A stretch of 64,000 nucleotides of DNA from Polytrichum commune. Its lineage: Eukaryota > Streptophyta > Polytrichopsida > Polytrichales > Polytrichaceae. The notes under the pieces are model-generated. The model was not told where the DNA came from and did not search any database. It was given only the letters and a program-made list of their open reading frames with translations. Shown one piece after another: positions 23,495-35,485 of the stretch (position 1 is the stretch's first letter; each line of letters starts with the position of its first letter). The stretch covers positions 12,090,001-12,154,000 of the forward strand of contig OX485806.1 in NCBI GenBank assembly GCA_950295325.1, given 5' to 3'. Both the position numbers and the translations under genes were made by a program.

Positions 23495-23763
23495 TTCTGC
23501 ACCTCTTGTCTTCCCAAAAACCAAACAACAACAACATTAACGAAACTCTATTTTTTCACCCAACCCATGGTAAAGTTGATGGAGGGCACCTCAAGAGGTG
23601 GGTGTCTAGACATGGCCATGGTGGATTTGGAGGGCTGCTCCAAAATTAGCATACTTTTAATTTTGACTGTATTACTAATCGGGGTTGCAATTGGTTGATT
23701 AGCCGCTTCAACGAATTCGGTTGATCGGTTGACCCTGAGACGGGGGAAAGAAGAAGAAGAAGA

Positions 23764-23790
23764 ACTCCGGCCTCCGGAGGAGGCCGGAGT
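23764..23790. repeat. Perfect GC-rich hairpin
   Basis: ACTCCGGCCTC and GAGGCCGGAGT form an 11-bp perfect stem around a 5-nt loop. No surrounding gene explains it. It may be a fragment of a transposon end. Confidence 0.8.
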
Positions 23791-23989
23791 GAATAAAGTG
23801 TATGTTCGTAGAACATCCTAGGCCATGCCTTACGGCATTAGCTTTAGAGACGGGGGAAAGAAAAGAAATGATAGGCTTCCAATTTTGTGTTAGTCATGTT
23901 ATTACGGGTCCGGTTTTTAACCCTTTAGTATACGTGTTTGGGTTCGAGCCTCATTAGACTAAAATTGAGAGAGTTCCTTCGGAAACCGG

Positions 23990-24710
23990 AGTTCTTCTTC
24001 TTCGTCTTTTTCTGCAACACGAGTTTCATTGTGTAAATGAAATCGGTAGAAGTTGGAGAACATGAAAAACAAACCAAATAACACCCACACACCTTAAATA
24101 GACACACTCTCATATGCAACACAATCCCCCTCCCCCCCCCCCCCTCTCTCTCGGGCTAATGAAAAGGTCACTTCAAGTTTTTTTTTTTTAAGTTTGGGAA
24201 TAGACAAAAAATCTTGTTTTTTTCGAAGGGCCGTGAAATTGAGGCCTACCGGCGCCTCGGCTCATAGGCTATAAACCTAATTTTATGTAGCACGTTGTTA
24301 TAGTACTCCTACTACTACTACTATTCTATTCTCTCCCTTGGATGCGTCCCGGGAGGGCAGATGCACAAAAAGCGATTGAGCTTCGGTTCCCTAAAAATTC
24401 CCCCACTACGTTCACATTGCCAAAACTTGTCATTGAATAAAATAGACATGTGGCTAGCTCCACCGGCAATTAGGAGGCATGGGAATAGTGTCACTCGGGG
24501 GGGGGGGGGGGTTGGGCATAAGTTAACCGGTCGAGATCCTAGTGTTTCCGAGTCGAACCGGTTGCATGTTGTGATCTTCGGTTTTCCTTCATTAATTTGA
24601 GATGTATTAGTGAGATTCCTCTAAGACGATCGGTAGTTTTCGTGAAGTCTTGAAACTTCGACCGGTTGTTTTTCAAACTCAACCGGTTCATGTGTAACTA
24701 GCAGTTGGTT
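23990..24710. repeat. Repeat family K, second copy
   Basis: The flanks 24000-24110 and 24570-24710 match 40-200 and 1463-1600. C and G tracts of about 14 nt lie at about 24131 and 24498. An AACCGGTTCATGTG block near 24683 is shared with the other AACCGGTT repeats of the window. Confidence 0.5.
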
Positions 24711-25290
24711 CTCCTTGTTCATTGGATGGAATTATCGCATACAAGCATACCTCTCATGCACCCAACATAAAAGCCTTGGAATGGTGTGTAGTTTGGAGTT
24801 TATTTTTCCACATTTGAAATGTAATCACATAGCATTGTCAAGTAAGTGCTTGATGATCTTCCAAAAGAAAAAGGTTGCGCTTGAAAAAATTAAAAATTAA
24901 AAAAAATCTATTGATTTACAGTTGTTTGTCAAAAAGTTCACAATATACAACTCGAGTGCTCCCCGTAACTAGGGAATCCCAAAATTAAAGGAGAATTATG
25001 CTCATGTGATACAATCAGGACTCTATAAATGTTACTAGTCATGAGTAGCAAAAAAATAACGTATATAGAATTATAACAAGTAACACTTATAGAATGTATA
25101 CTGATGATTAATAACATTTATAGAAATAACACTTTTTTTTTTTGAAAATGAAGAACATAACATTTCATAAAAATAAGAAATAAAAGTATGAATGATAATA
25201 CATAATTCAAACTAAACTAATTGAAAGAAATAATATATATAGTAGTAACTTGACGAGATTCTTCCAACTAAACTAACCGAAAGAAAGAAT

Positions 25291-25743
25291 CTATAGTAGT
25301 ATGACGTCCAAATGATGAGATGAAACTTCCTTATGGAGTCCTTGAATGCTCCTGATGTGTGATAGGGCATCATTTGGTCTTTGTTCAAAGTATGTCTTCA
25401 AAGTCTCTAGAGAACGCTCAACAACACTAAATCCTACAACTTCTTCTACCACATCAACCATAACCTCATCAACATCAATTTCTTGATGTTATGAGGAATA
25501 CATATTAAAAAACTCCTCATCGATAGGTTCATAGGGGTTGTTTAAATGAAACTCCATCTCATAATTGAGGTATTCATGAGCATTCATCACGTCACTCACC
25601 TCACTATTAGATGACAACAATGTCAGTTGATGAAGTAGAGTAGCAACTTCATCAACCTCTACCAAGTGCCTAACTTCCTCTATCTCCCTCTCAATAGAGA
25701 TTGAAAAACAACCGTGTGCCTCCAACAATTTTGAATTGTTCAC
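25291..25743 (-). pseudogene. Pogo transposase C-terminal tail with an in-frame stop
   Basis: The minus strand reads VDEVATLLHQLTLLSSN then an acidic EYLNYEMEFHLNNPYEPIDE. A TAA follows at 25489-25491, then in the same frame VVERSLETLKTYFEQRPND. It closes with a TAG at 25291-25293. An acidic, helix-rich tail ending in a LETL..YF-type helix is usual at the end of plant pogo-like transposases. The DDE domain is absent. The call depends partly on the pogo-type element ends around it. Confidence 0.55.
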
Positions 25744-25882
25744 AAAGAATATGGGATAAATGTGATTACATGTTTAAAATGTACACTCTCATATATTATT
25801 ACCTTGATTTTCTCAAAATTAACACTTGTAGAGGTGCAATTAACAAAGAAGGGAGTAGAGCATGTTATAACACTTAACACTC

Positions 25883-26834
25883 ACTACCGTAGTTTACTAG
25901 CAGGTTAGGCAACTTGCTGCCTAATATTTAATTAAAGTTCAAAAAGTAGGTTTGGCACCTAAAAATAGTATATTCGTATTTTCGGCAATTTTCTCTTTTA
26001 ATTTTTAAAAATTCGGCTGACATTCATTTTTAATTTTCTATTTCAACTTATATCTTGCACATCTCTCTTGCATTGAATGACAAGTAAGATGTGAGTGAAG
26101 AGTTGAGAATGCTCTGTGCTTTATGCAAGTAGAGTGGAGTTGTGTTCAACAATGCATATGGGATATGTAAACTTTGAGGTGAAGCACCTAGTTAGACTTC
26201 ATTTTTATAACACGCATAACTTTTGCATAGAGTCTTCAAATGACATAAAATTTGTTGGAGGTCAAATATTACTTGATTTCTAAACTTTTCTTAGACCAAC
26301 AAAATTCCAAAAAAGTTGATCTTCTATGCACAAATGAGCTCCAAAAAACTGTTATGAACGCATTTTAATTTTTTGATCTTTACACGGCTGCAATGTTTTG
26401 TCCATATCTTTTGCATAAAGACTTATTTTGACACAAAACTTGTTGGAGGTGGAAGAAGGATTGATTTCTCAACTTTTGTTAGTTGGACAAAATTCTATAA
26501 AAACTTCATCTTCTATGCTCAATTGGACTCCAAAAATTTGTGTACAACACATTTGAAAAGCCTCGCCTAGAGTCTTGCTACTTCTTAACCCATATTCTTT
26601 GTGGACTAATGTACGTGAGCTTGATTACAAAAGGAGCACCTTCTCTCCTTCAAAATTCACATATGCTTCCACTGTAAGTAAAACTCTAGTGAGAAGTAAA
26701 AATTTCTTACTTTTAGGCAATTTTGAAATATAATTAATTTTATATTCGGCAAAAAATGCCAATAATATTCCAAAATGTTAGGCATCTATTTTTAGAATTA
26801 TTTTGTGCCGAACCTGCTATTAAACTACGGTAGT
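25883..26834. mobile_element. MITE with ACTACCGTAGTTTA inverted ends, nested in pogo-1
   Basis: The left end ACTACCGTAGTTTACTAGCA is mirrored at 26811-26834, where the reverse complement reads ACTACCGTAGTTTAATAGCA. A second shared block (AGGTTNGGCAC, AAAAATAG) follows. The length is 952 bp. An internal duplication of a block containing CTTTTGCATAAAG-like and CAAAATTC sequence lies at about 26210-26330 and 26380-26500. No coding frame and no clear target duplication are seen. Confidence 0.72.
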
Positions 26835-27034
26835 CTTACCAATTGTGTTTTTGTAGGGGAGTAAAATTTTCTCAACATATATGAAATTATAACACTTATA
26901 GGGGTAACACTCATAGAGTCTTGACTGTACCTAATTTCATGAAATACAAGCAAAGGGTTGTGTAATCTATGCAAAATATGTTTTATAGGCCCCGAATGTG
27001 TCCGTGGGGGGGGGGCAGTGTGTTAAAAAGTTAA

Positions 27035-27309
27035 GGATATAGGTGCGAACAACCACTATTTTATAGGGGGGTATTACTTTCAATTCTCTTATTTTTTTCA
27101 TATGCTATCATTATGTAAATTTCTACTTTGGGTTAATAGAAAAATGGCTTGCATTACTTATAATTTCAAATTACCTATTATTCCATACCCTATAACACTT
27201 TAAAGATGTCCAGTGCCATTTTTGATACCCTATATTACTCTTAAGCCCAATTATAAATTTTTGTTCCCATGTTTTTAAAATACCCTATCATTTGTTCGCA
27301 CGTATATTG
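27035..27309. mobile_element. Short MITE with ATATAGGTGCGAACAA ends
   Basis: The left arm GATATAGGTGCGAACAA is mirrored by TTGTTCGCACGTATAT at 27292-27307, with one mismatch. An outer TATAGGG/CCCTAT block follows on both sides. It is non-coding, with boundaries to within a few bases. Confidence 0.5.
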
Positions 27310-27739
27310 CTACTCCAACCAATGACTACCCCCCCCCCCCCCGAGAATGTGTCGAGTCTATCTTATTCATTGTTAGAGTGATTATTCTTGTGCGTGTGCT
27401 TACATGGGTCCCCCCCCCCCCCCCGAAAAAGCATGTTGATTATTGAACATATGATGGTTATCATAATTTGAGCACATAGTCCAATTTATTTTGAACACAT
27501 GTCTTTTTAGTACCTTTTCTTGGAGCAACACCCAACACATATCGCAAGAAACTTCCAGATAGATGGATAGAATAAGAGGCCTTACATTGACTCACTTTGT
27601 CCATCACCATGGCGTTACAAAGTGTCAATGAACTATAAACCAAACTCAAGGAATGTGTTCCCGACTCAAAAACCATTTTGTCCATTTCCTAAATATATGT
27701 GTTTCCCCATTGAAATGAAAAATTTGGGGTTCACACATT

Positions 27740-28430
27740 TGTTGACACTTTTGTTGACGAGATACCTAATACCAACAAATTTGACCCCCAATAGTCAACA
27801 ACAGAACATTGTTAAGGCCTTGAAGAACCATCTTGTACTTTCCAAATTGATTTTTGTTCCCTTCAGCAAAAAGGTTTGGGGATTCCCCTTTGAATTGTGA
27901 ATGACCCTCCCATGGACGAGATGCCCATTTATAATAGGAAAACAATTGGACCTCCAATAATCAGTAGTACAACACTATTAACACCCTAAAGAACCATTAT
28001 GTGCTTCCCAATTCCAACTCTTTCCTTGGAAAGTAAAATCGTTTGGGTATTCCTCTTTGAATTGAAATTGATCCACTCGCTCACGAGATACCCCATTCAC
28101 AAAAAAAATAGGTCCCCAATAATCAACAACAAAACATTATAAAGGCCTTAAAGAACCATTATGTGTTTTCCAAATTGAGTTTTTCCCCTTGGATTTTTTT
28201 TAGAAATTCCATGTTGGATTGCAGATGACCCTCTCATTGACGAGATATTGATTTACAACAAAAATTAAAAATTAAAAAAAAATCAGGCATCTAATAGTGA
28301 GCAACAAAATATTGCTAAGGCCCTGGAGAACCATTATGTGCTTTCCGAATCGAGTTGTTTCCTATTGAAAAAATCATTTTTGATATTTCACTTTGGATAG
28401 GAAATGATCCTCTCATTGACAATATACTCA
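27740..28430. repeat. Degenerate tandem array, about 140-170 bp unit
   Basis: Successive units share ACAACAGAACATTGTTAAGG, CTTGAAGAACCATCTTGTAC, a TTTCCAAATTGA block and a GACGAGATACC block, with considerable drift. About five units are visible. No gene is encoded. Confidence 0.65.
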
Positions 28431-28433
28431 TTT

Positions 28434-28470
<37 letters not shown>
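28434..28470. repeat. Microsatellite (CAA)n
   Basis: About twelve CAA units closing the tandem array at 27740-28430. Confidence 0.9.
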
Positions 28471-28496
28471 AAATTGGGCATCTAGTAGTAAGCACT

Positions 28497-28560
28497 AGTA
28501 GAAAACTATGCCAAAAAGAACCATAACCAAAATCGGTTGCGGTCCTTTTGACCAATTTGA
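28497..28560. mobile_element. Possible CACTA (En/Spm-type) terminus
   Basis: The sequence CACTAGTAGAAAACTATG is followed by CCATAACCAAAATCGGTTGC and GGTCC. Plant CACTA transposons begin CACTA followed by a short A-rich stretch and carry subterminal repeats of this type. I find no matching TAGTG end and no transposase, so it could be a solo or truncated end, or chance. Confidence 0.35.
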
Positions 28561-29502
28561 TATGCAATTGCTAAACAAATGCACATTTTTATTTTTATTT
28601 TTGGATTAGTAATTGAGATTTTAGGAATGTGGGGACGTGTAATATACCTCTGTTATTTCATGGTAAATTACCATTTAGCTATTTTTGAGGCCTGCTCACT
28701 AACATTTAGGCTACACTAATATATAGATTTACAAATGCCATGTTGATTACATGCTAATAGATCCTTTGACAAGATTTAGAGTATATATTCCATGGTTTTA
28801 GGGTTCATTCCTCGAATGTCCCCTTGCATGCCTTTATAGCCAAAGTATTTAAATTTCGTGAATCCCTTCTATAAAATAGAAACACGTATCTCATGTTATT
28901 GCTCACTACTCACTGCTCACATGCTAGCTTCCTTTAATTGGCTCTCAAACCTTGTAGCGGACTTGTTTTTACCAGAGCCCCTTCATCCACAATGAACGAG
29001 TTTGCACAAACACCACAAACCCCGAGCCCCGTCACGAATGTGGGACATACTTATCGTTTTGTAGAAGTGCACACGACCTTGTGCCCCACGATACTAAACA
29101 CAATTAATGAGCTAAAATTCCACAAGGACCAATTCAATCTTCGAATGCACTTGGAACTTGGACCCTTGGACTCATATTGAATCGAATTGAAAGGCAAGTT
29201 GAAACTAATCCAAAGGATGGATGTACGATTATCTTGTTCTAAAAAAACTCTTGGTAGTTGTCGCGAAGCTTTATCCACCACAAACGTTATCCAATTTGCC
29301 GCCAACATACACCAACTTTAACCGAGGCACGCCCATTTCTCCAAAACAATTCCTCCATCACACCGTAACCTCGGAAGAATAGAGAATGAATAAATTGTTG
29401 GTTGGAGGGAGTGAGTTCCATACTATCAACCTACAACCGTCTCAAAGGGCATCCCCATTGCCACCGCCGTGTCTCCCATCCGATGCCTACTCCAACATCC
29501 AA
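28561..29502. other. Intergenic region, no gene seen
   Basis: Short open frames at 28938-29308 show no domain or recognisable family. No inverted repeats were noticed. Confidence 0.35.
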
Positions 29503-30084
29503 GGGTCACTTCACACGCAAGATTAAGGCCCGTGACCGTTGTAATTCAAGAGCTCTCATTGGTCGAAAGGGTAGAGACCGTCCGAGTTCACTTCACACAC
29601 GAAGGTGAAGGCTCAAAGAATCCTTCATGGATGAAAAGTCTACATGGAGTCCTACATGGTGAACTATGGATAAGGTTTCATGGTCTCCTGGAATTTTCGT
29701 CAAGCCCGCCTCCAAGAGGTGAGTTTGACACAAATTCCAGGGAGACCATGACTTTTTTTTAATGTTTTTTCTAGGATGACAAATTTCAGGATAGATTGCA
29801 GGGCATATTCCATAACAAATTCCATGATACATTCTAGGACAGGCAAACACCACTGAATAATTTTATCAAATTGATAGAGTTTGAGACATAATCATCCCCT
29901 ATTTTTTCCGCCAACAAAATATGCAATGGTCCCCAACATGGTCCATTCTCACTTCACACAATGCTTGAGGGCCCGTCACTACATAAAACGGCTTTCCCAA
30001 CACTCATGGTACGGCCTTTGGATGAGGGTCAAGAGTCCTCACCATTACAATGTCACAGCTCTTGGCTCATGTGTGAAGTGGCCC
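29503..30084 (+). mobile_element. Harbinger-type MITE, family C, long copy
   Basis: The ends are GGGTCACTTCACACGCAAG and CTCATGTGTGAAGTGGCCC. CAA lies on the left and TAA on the right, one mismatch from a TAA duplication. The internal palindrome (TTTTCGTCAAGCCCGCCTCC...) is at about 29693-29748, the position where the full-length Harbinger element at 56852 also has it. The length is 582 bp, and it is non-coding. Confidence 0.78.
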
Positions 30085-30477
30085 TAAGTATTACTTAGAT
30101 AATCTATACTTATGCATGAGTTTTGGACATAATGAAACTACATATTGTAAGTGCAAATCAATTGTCAGACCTTATCATAGAAATAACTTGTAAACTACAG
30201 TAGTCCTAGATGTGGACCGCATTGCTTGTCGTGAACATGTTGTAGTTGCGTGCACATTGTGTTAGTTGTGAACAATATTACATCAAAAGTGATAATTCAA
30301 TCCCATCGTTTCTCCAAGTGTGTATATTTGATGTCTCCGTTGTATTCTTATAGTTCCTCCCCAAGGAAAATATTTTGCATGTGCATGTCTCAACAACAAC
30401 AACAACAATGATGATGATGATGATGTTTTTATATGCATTATTGTTATTGGACAAGTCTCTTGTCCATATTAAACGAG

Positions 30478-30812
30478 ATCTTAGTTCAAGCCATGTAAAA
30501 GTGGATTGAAAAATGGATTGTATGGGATTCCTTGCTTGACTATGGTGGACTTGAATGGCAATAGACTCTCCAAGACTTGGAGGAAGCTTTGAATGTCGCC
30601 TATCAAGATGTTCTTAGAAGAATATGGTTTGGTTTGGTGTGTCAAAGGTCTTATTGTTACTCGTAGCAATTTAGTGGTTACTTGGAAGGTTAGGCTCTAG
30701 ATGAGCATTATTTCTTGAAATCCCCTTGGGTTGCGTTGGTTTCCTCGGTGGTTGTACTTTTCCCTTGCAATTGAATGTATGTTTCAATTTGTGCCCAATA
30801 TAAAAACATACT
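30478..30812 (+). pseudogene. LINE 3' fragment: end of zf-RVT ORF and 3' UTR
   Basis: One frame gives WDSLLDYGGLEWQ, then a stop, then LQDLEEALNVAYQDVL, matching the same region of the LINE at 36740-37330 (VWDALHDYGRIEWQ, NVAYQDVL). The following 3' UTR (AGGTCTTATTGT...GTGGTTACTTGGAA...CAATTTGTGCCCAATAT) is also shared. Such a 5'-truncated copy is the normal product of LINE target-primed reverse transcription. Confidence 0.65.
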
Positions 30813-31576
30813 TATTGAAATCCTCATTCAAGCCATCTAAAAGTGGTCCAACAAATGGCTTTGCCACTTCATTTCTAGAGACTATCTCCATTCAAGAGCA
30901 TGCAATCGATGCAAGTTTTACTATTACTCCAATAATAATACAATCATGTTGCTCTCAATTACACTCTTATGATTATAATACTAATACTTTTTGAAGGGAG
31001 TAGTACTCAATGTAGCATATTGAAAGTACATGTAGATTGTAGCTACTATGTTTTTATTTGGACGTACTTTTCATTATGTAAATATTCTTCGTAATATTAA
31101 TGTACTTGCTAATATTAAAGTCTATATTGAAGGCACTATTGTGTTTAAATTCTTTTTAATACACTTTCAAACCACTTTACACTTACTTTCCATAATGTTA
31201 ATGCCACTTGCATCAATTTTTGGTCACTTACACATTTTATGAGTGTATTTTTTCTTTCAACAACGACTTTCTTCCTCAAAATGTCAATTGGTCATCGCCA
31301 AATACAACATTTGCTATCTATCAATGATAAACAAAGAAATTGACCTTACATGTTTTTTTCATGCACTTCTTGGCCACTTTCCTATCAAGCATTGACAAGG
31401 ATTAATATTGCTTCAATTTACCTTGCTTTGACCCACATATTTTGGTACAATCCAAAGATGTGTAAGAGAATCATGCACGTTGTTAGTACCAATAGAAAGA
31501 TGTATGTAAATATCTTTTAAAATAATAATAATAAATAGCAAAGTGTTATGAAAAGCTCGCAATTTATTCTCAACCA
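30813..31576. other. Intergenic region, no gene seen
   Basis: The region is AT-rich and holds only short open frames without family features. Nothing further is recognised. Confidence 0.35.
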
Positions 31577-31745
31577 ATTCGATTCAACTTAGGGGGGGGG
31601 GGGTTAAAGGTCTTATTGTGACCCAGAGCAACGTAGTGGTCACTTGGAATGTTAGACCTCAAATGGACATTATTCCTTGATTTCCCCTCGGGTTTCACTG
31701 ATTCTCCCGAGGTGGTTAACTCGCTCAAAGGCTGAAGAATGACAA
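31577..31745 (+). repeat. LINE 3' UTR fragment with G tract
   Basis: ATTCGATTCAACTTAGG and a run of about 13 G lead into the 3' UTR (AAGGTCTTATTGTGACCCAG ... CCTTGATTTCCCCTCGGGTT). The same order, including the G run, is seen in reverse orientation at 36600-36780. Confidence 0.65.
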
Positions 31746-33344
31746 AAGGAAATCCCAAATGTTTCACCCAACTTTCAAAACAGACTCGGATACACAACAA
31801 GCTAATGAGCTATTCATAGGAAAGTTTTCTCAAAGAAGGACCAAACCCATGGATGTGTCCCTCTTTGAAGATTTTACCATGATAACTCTATTGAACCGAA
31901 CGGAGTTTTTTTTTTCTTCTTACTCAAAACCATTTCCTTCATGCCATGGGTGGCATTAGTCGTGTCTTGTTGGGTATAGCTTAAGCTTAACTTTATGCAC
32001 AAAAAAGTGACGCCAACCCACTCCACAAGGGCAGAGCTTGACTCTAAACTGAAAAAAACAACTTATTGCTCCAAATATGAAAATATCTTAGGATATATTT
32101 ATGATGTACTACATGCAACTCTTGGCCTTTGCCTAATAAAGGCACCACGTTCTAGGAAATCGTGTGCTTTCCCAAATCCGCTCTTGGTTATCATCCCAAG
32201 GATGGATTTACCATGTGTTGCTTGGTAATAAGGTAGAAGTGCCCAATTTCGTCTTTCACCCCATATCCGACACCTATTTTCTCTTCCAAAGTGGATATCT
32301 GCATATTTCAAAATGAACATAAATTGTGTAAGTTGGAGGATTTACATACACAATTCACTGTTTGAAGAACACAACATGTCGATGATTATCACTGTCCATT
32401 GGGGGGGGGGGTGTCTTATGTGACCAATGAACATGGAGGATCAACCTCTAGTTACAAACCGGTGCAGTCTTGTCCACATTAACCTCAAGGCTAGGTGTTT
32501 TTTCTCCCCCGCATTGTTATTATTATTACCAAAAAAGAAAACAACTATTTCAACCACCGTCGTATATATCATCACCCCGGTCACTAGAGAAAAAGAGATA
32601 AAAAAAAAGGACATGGATTGTTCACTTCATTCAACTCTCCCGTTTGACTATATAACTTACAAACCAACTGACTAAATACATTACATTAGACTTGGCAATT
32701 GGTGTGGGCAGTCATTTGAGGCTATAGCACATTATAAACTCGATTGTGCACATCCTTACCACCGAAAGTTTGGCTTTTGCAAGATCAAAATTGAAGTCGA
32801 AGTCTTCAAGCCTTTAGATAGATAGATATATAGATAGAAACTCCGGTCCCAATTTAAGGGGAAATTAAGCCTTTATTCCTAGGTTAAGTTGATTTACGAT
32901 GAGAACCTTCAAAATCACACACGATTCACAACATCCTAGTGCAGTTATATCCACCCACCCACCCACACCGTGGTGATGTCTAGGGTTTAGGCTACTATAC
33001 AAACATAATACACGGGTCTTGTCTTCATTCGGAAAAAAGGACAAGGCCCACATGCACATGCATGTATTTACAATTAAATAGTTGCATTCCGTGAACGAGA
33101 ACAAAGAGCAATGAGGACGTGTAGGCTAAGGACAAGGTTAGGATAACATGGGTAGTTGGGACCTAAAAAGCTCATGTGTGCATTCCTTCGGACATTCATG
33201 ACAAATAAAGATCACATCGAAGGATGAATCGGGCAATCAAGTTTGTAAACGATGCATGTGATATTACGTCAACGAAGAGTCTAGTACATATCTATTATCT
33301 CCCATTGAGTATATAATCGACCCCTTGTGTGCTTCACCTTTTTG

Positions 33345-33450
33345 TTGTTAGTCTTGATTTCCCCTTTGTTTGCGTTAGTTATCCCAAGGTGGTTGTCTTT
33401 TGGTTCCTGTTTTGCACTTGATGTTTCAATTTGTGCCTAGAAAAAACTTT
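33345..33450 (+). repeat. LINE 3' UTR tail fragment
   Basis: The blocks CTTGATTTCCCCTTTGTTTG, AAGGTGGTTGTCTTTTGGTT and GTTTCAATTTGTGCCTA match the tails at 30750 and 31690 and the reverse strand at 36590-36680. Confidence 0.55.
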
Positions 33451-33830
33451 TTGTTCTTGGATCTATTTCAACCCACCAAATCACAATGTCGATGTGGGCC
33501 AACGAAGATGATTCCATAACATTGCTTGGTGGTCCAGACGATCTCTCTCTCTCTCTCTCTCTCTAACATGCGAGAATTCCCCTCACATGCACGATTGTCA
33601 GAACTCTCTCCACTTGAAATGAACTAAAACTCCATCTATTGCTCCTCGAAATATGTGCTAAAAAAAATCTTTGAGATTATGCCCTGGAAAAATTGCTTGA
33701 ACCCACATAAACGGGTTGCAATAACTGCCAAACGACACAAAGTATTCATCATGTTGTTATTATTATTATTATTATTATTAAATTACATATTCATGGGTAA
33801 GTGTTAAGGGGACTCGCTATTGGAAGTACA

Positions 33831-33850
33831 CACATCTAAGCTTAGATGTG
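33831..33850. repeat. Perfect 20-bp palindrome
   Basis: CACATCTAAG followed directly by its reverse complement CTTAGATGTG. No spacer and no recognised element around it. Confidence 0.85.
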
Positions 33851-33953
33851 AAGAGGCCCCATGCTACCTCTAGTGTGGACCATATTATGTAGCCAATGTC
33901 TCTCTACCTCCACAACAACAATGTGCAACTTGTTACACATGATTTTTGTCCGC

Positions 33954-33974
33954 GATATTTTGGCACAAAATATC
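33954..33974. repeat. 9-bp hairpin
   Basis: GATATTTTG and CAAAATATC are separated by three bases. Confidence 0.6.
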
Positions 33975-34613
33975 ATGTTCGTGCATTCTCGACACGGGCC
34001 CGCAAATTCGGAAAATGTGCCACTCATAATAAGAACAAGAAGAACAAGAAGAATAAGAATAAGAATCATCATAAATGACCAACTCCTGATGACGAACCCA
34101 CACTAGTAACTAGCGGGTACTAACTAAGTTGGGCTAGGGGGCCGCTAACTTACGATAGCGGCCTCCGTTCGAACGAGTGCCCATGATCACCACCATCATT
34201 CTCCACCATCGATATCATGGAGCGCGGGGCAATCTCGGCTGTCTATGCTCCAAGGGGTGGACCACATACATTGAACCTATAAGTTAATATAACCAAATAT
34301 CCCAAAAAATCAAAGCAAGGTGATCATGACCTCAAAGAGGGATTGGGGTAAAGAGGGATTGGGGGGCTCAAAGCGGTACATCCCCCCTGTCCACTAACTC
34401 ATAATTACCCACTTTCTAGTGCCCCTCCAAATTGGAACTCATTTTCACTCACACTAGGTTTAGTTAGTGTGGGCCCACTAACCCTAGTCTAGGCTCCCAC
34501 ATTGTTGGTGCCATCCTTTCTTTATTTAACGTAAGGTGGGCCTTTATGATGAGGCCAGGCCTCTTGATTGGACGCCTATGAGTCTCGGTGGTGACCTATC
34601 TATAACTGACAAA

Positions 34614-35113
34614 GGGCCACTTCACACACGAGACTGAGAGCCCGTGACCAGTCCACTTCAAGCACTCTCATTGGTGGAAAAAGGCGGAGCCGGTCCAAGT
34701 TCGCTTCCCACTACGCTTGAGGGACCAACGGAGTATGTGAATGCACGAGGGATGTCAAGTCTACATGGATTCCTACATGGCATCCGATGGATTATGTTTC
34801 ATGGTCATTTGGACTATTTTCAAACACCACTTTTTGGAGGTAGGCTTAACACAGAACCGGGAGACCATGGTACTCAAAACGCTCACAACCGTTGATTTGT
34901 TCTATTTTATCATGTGTGAGGACCCGCATGAATAGAAATTCATTGACATAGCATTTGGTCGAGGGCCCGGTCACATATGACTCCACGCTACACTTGAGGG
35001 TCCGTGACCACACTGCATGATTTTGGAGGTGTGTTGGGACGGCCTTTGGGCACTTTCTTTTGGGCTCTCACAAGTTCATGGTCACGGCTCTTGGCTCGTG
35101 TGTGAAGTGGCCC
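34614..35113 (+). mobile_element. Harbinger-type MITE, family C, complete copy
   Basis: The left end GGGCCACTTCACACACGAG and the right end CTCGTGTGTGAAGTGGCCC are perfect 19-bp inverted repeats. The flanks are AAA on the left and TAA on the right, one mismatch from TAA. At 500 bp it is the best preserved of the five family C copies in the window. It has no coding frame. A derivation from a Harbinger element is inferred from the ends and the shared palindrome. Confidence 0.87.
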
Positions 35114-35485
35114 TAATAGCGGGGATTGTTTCTCTTGCGAAAAAGACGCAAATTCTAAGGAGAATGCATAAGAACTTCAATTTTTTTCCATGAATTTGAA
35201 AATTGCTACAAATTCTGAAGTGGTGAAGTTAGGGTGACAACATAGTTGATCGTAGGTTAACCCATGATCGCTCACCTACATTCTAATGCTTGGCTATGAC
35301 AAATGTCAAAACTCTTATGAGGGTAATCAATCGCAAGTGGCCAACACATAAACTTACCTTCATTCCCCTAAATAATATAGATCTCATCTATGTTGGCATC
35401 ACATGACCATGGTGAGCATTTAAATAGACTTAGTCGGCTATGGATGCCTCAACCCTAAATCAAGGTTGTAATTGCAAGCTCTTGT
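35114..35485. other. Intergenic region, no gene seen
   Basis: The region is AT-rich, and nothing is recognised on either strand. Confidence 0.35.

Larger units (their letters stand above)
23151..23989. other. Intergenic region with SINE-like copy and a perfect hairpin
   Basis: It contains the SINE-like repeat at 23368-23494 and the hairpin at 23764-23790. A box-B-like GGGTTCGAGCCTC lies at about 23939, and it may be another decayed SINE head. No gene is seen. Confidence 0.4.
25012..26927 (-). mobile_element. Pogo-like element carrying a nested MITE (pogo-1)
   Basis: The left end is CAATCAGGACTCTATAAATG and the right end, in reverse complement, is CAGTCAAGACTCTATGAGTG. TA flanks both ends (25010-25011, 26928-26929). 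Just inside, repeats of a GTTAC/TAACACTTATAG motif are seen at both ends. The minus strand encodes the C-terminal tail of a pogo transposase near the left end. Removing the MITE at 25883-26834 leaves about 960 bp, so the catalytic core had already been lost. Termini of this form, with TA duplications, are typical of plant pogo/Lemi elements. Confidence 0.8.
26930..28490. other. Intergenic repeats, no gene seen
   Basis: It holds an inverted-repeat element at 27035-27309 and G/C tracts at about 27006, 27330 and 27411. From 27690 to 28480 a degenerate unit of roughly 140-170 bp recurs about five times (AACATT...AAGGCCTT...AAGAACCATTATGTGCTTTCC). A (CAA)n microsatellite lies at 28434-28470. Confidence 0.45.
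31746..34613. other. Intergenic region with LINE tail fragment and palindromes
   Basis: It contains a LINE 3' UTR fragment at 33345-33450, a G tract at about 32401, (CT)n at 33542-33564 and (TTA)n at 33755-33780. A perfect palindrome lies at 33831-33850 and a 9-bp hairpin at 33954-33974. Open frames are short and unrecognised. Confidence 0.4.

Noticed and set aside
28441-28470. CAA repeats considered as part of a CRISPR-like array
   Set aside because: A simple microsatellite without spacers, in plant nuclear DNA.
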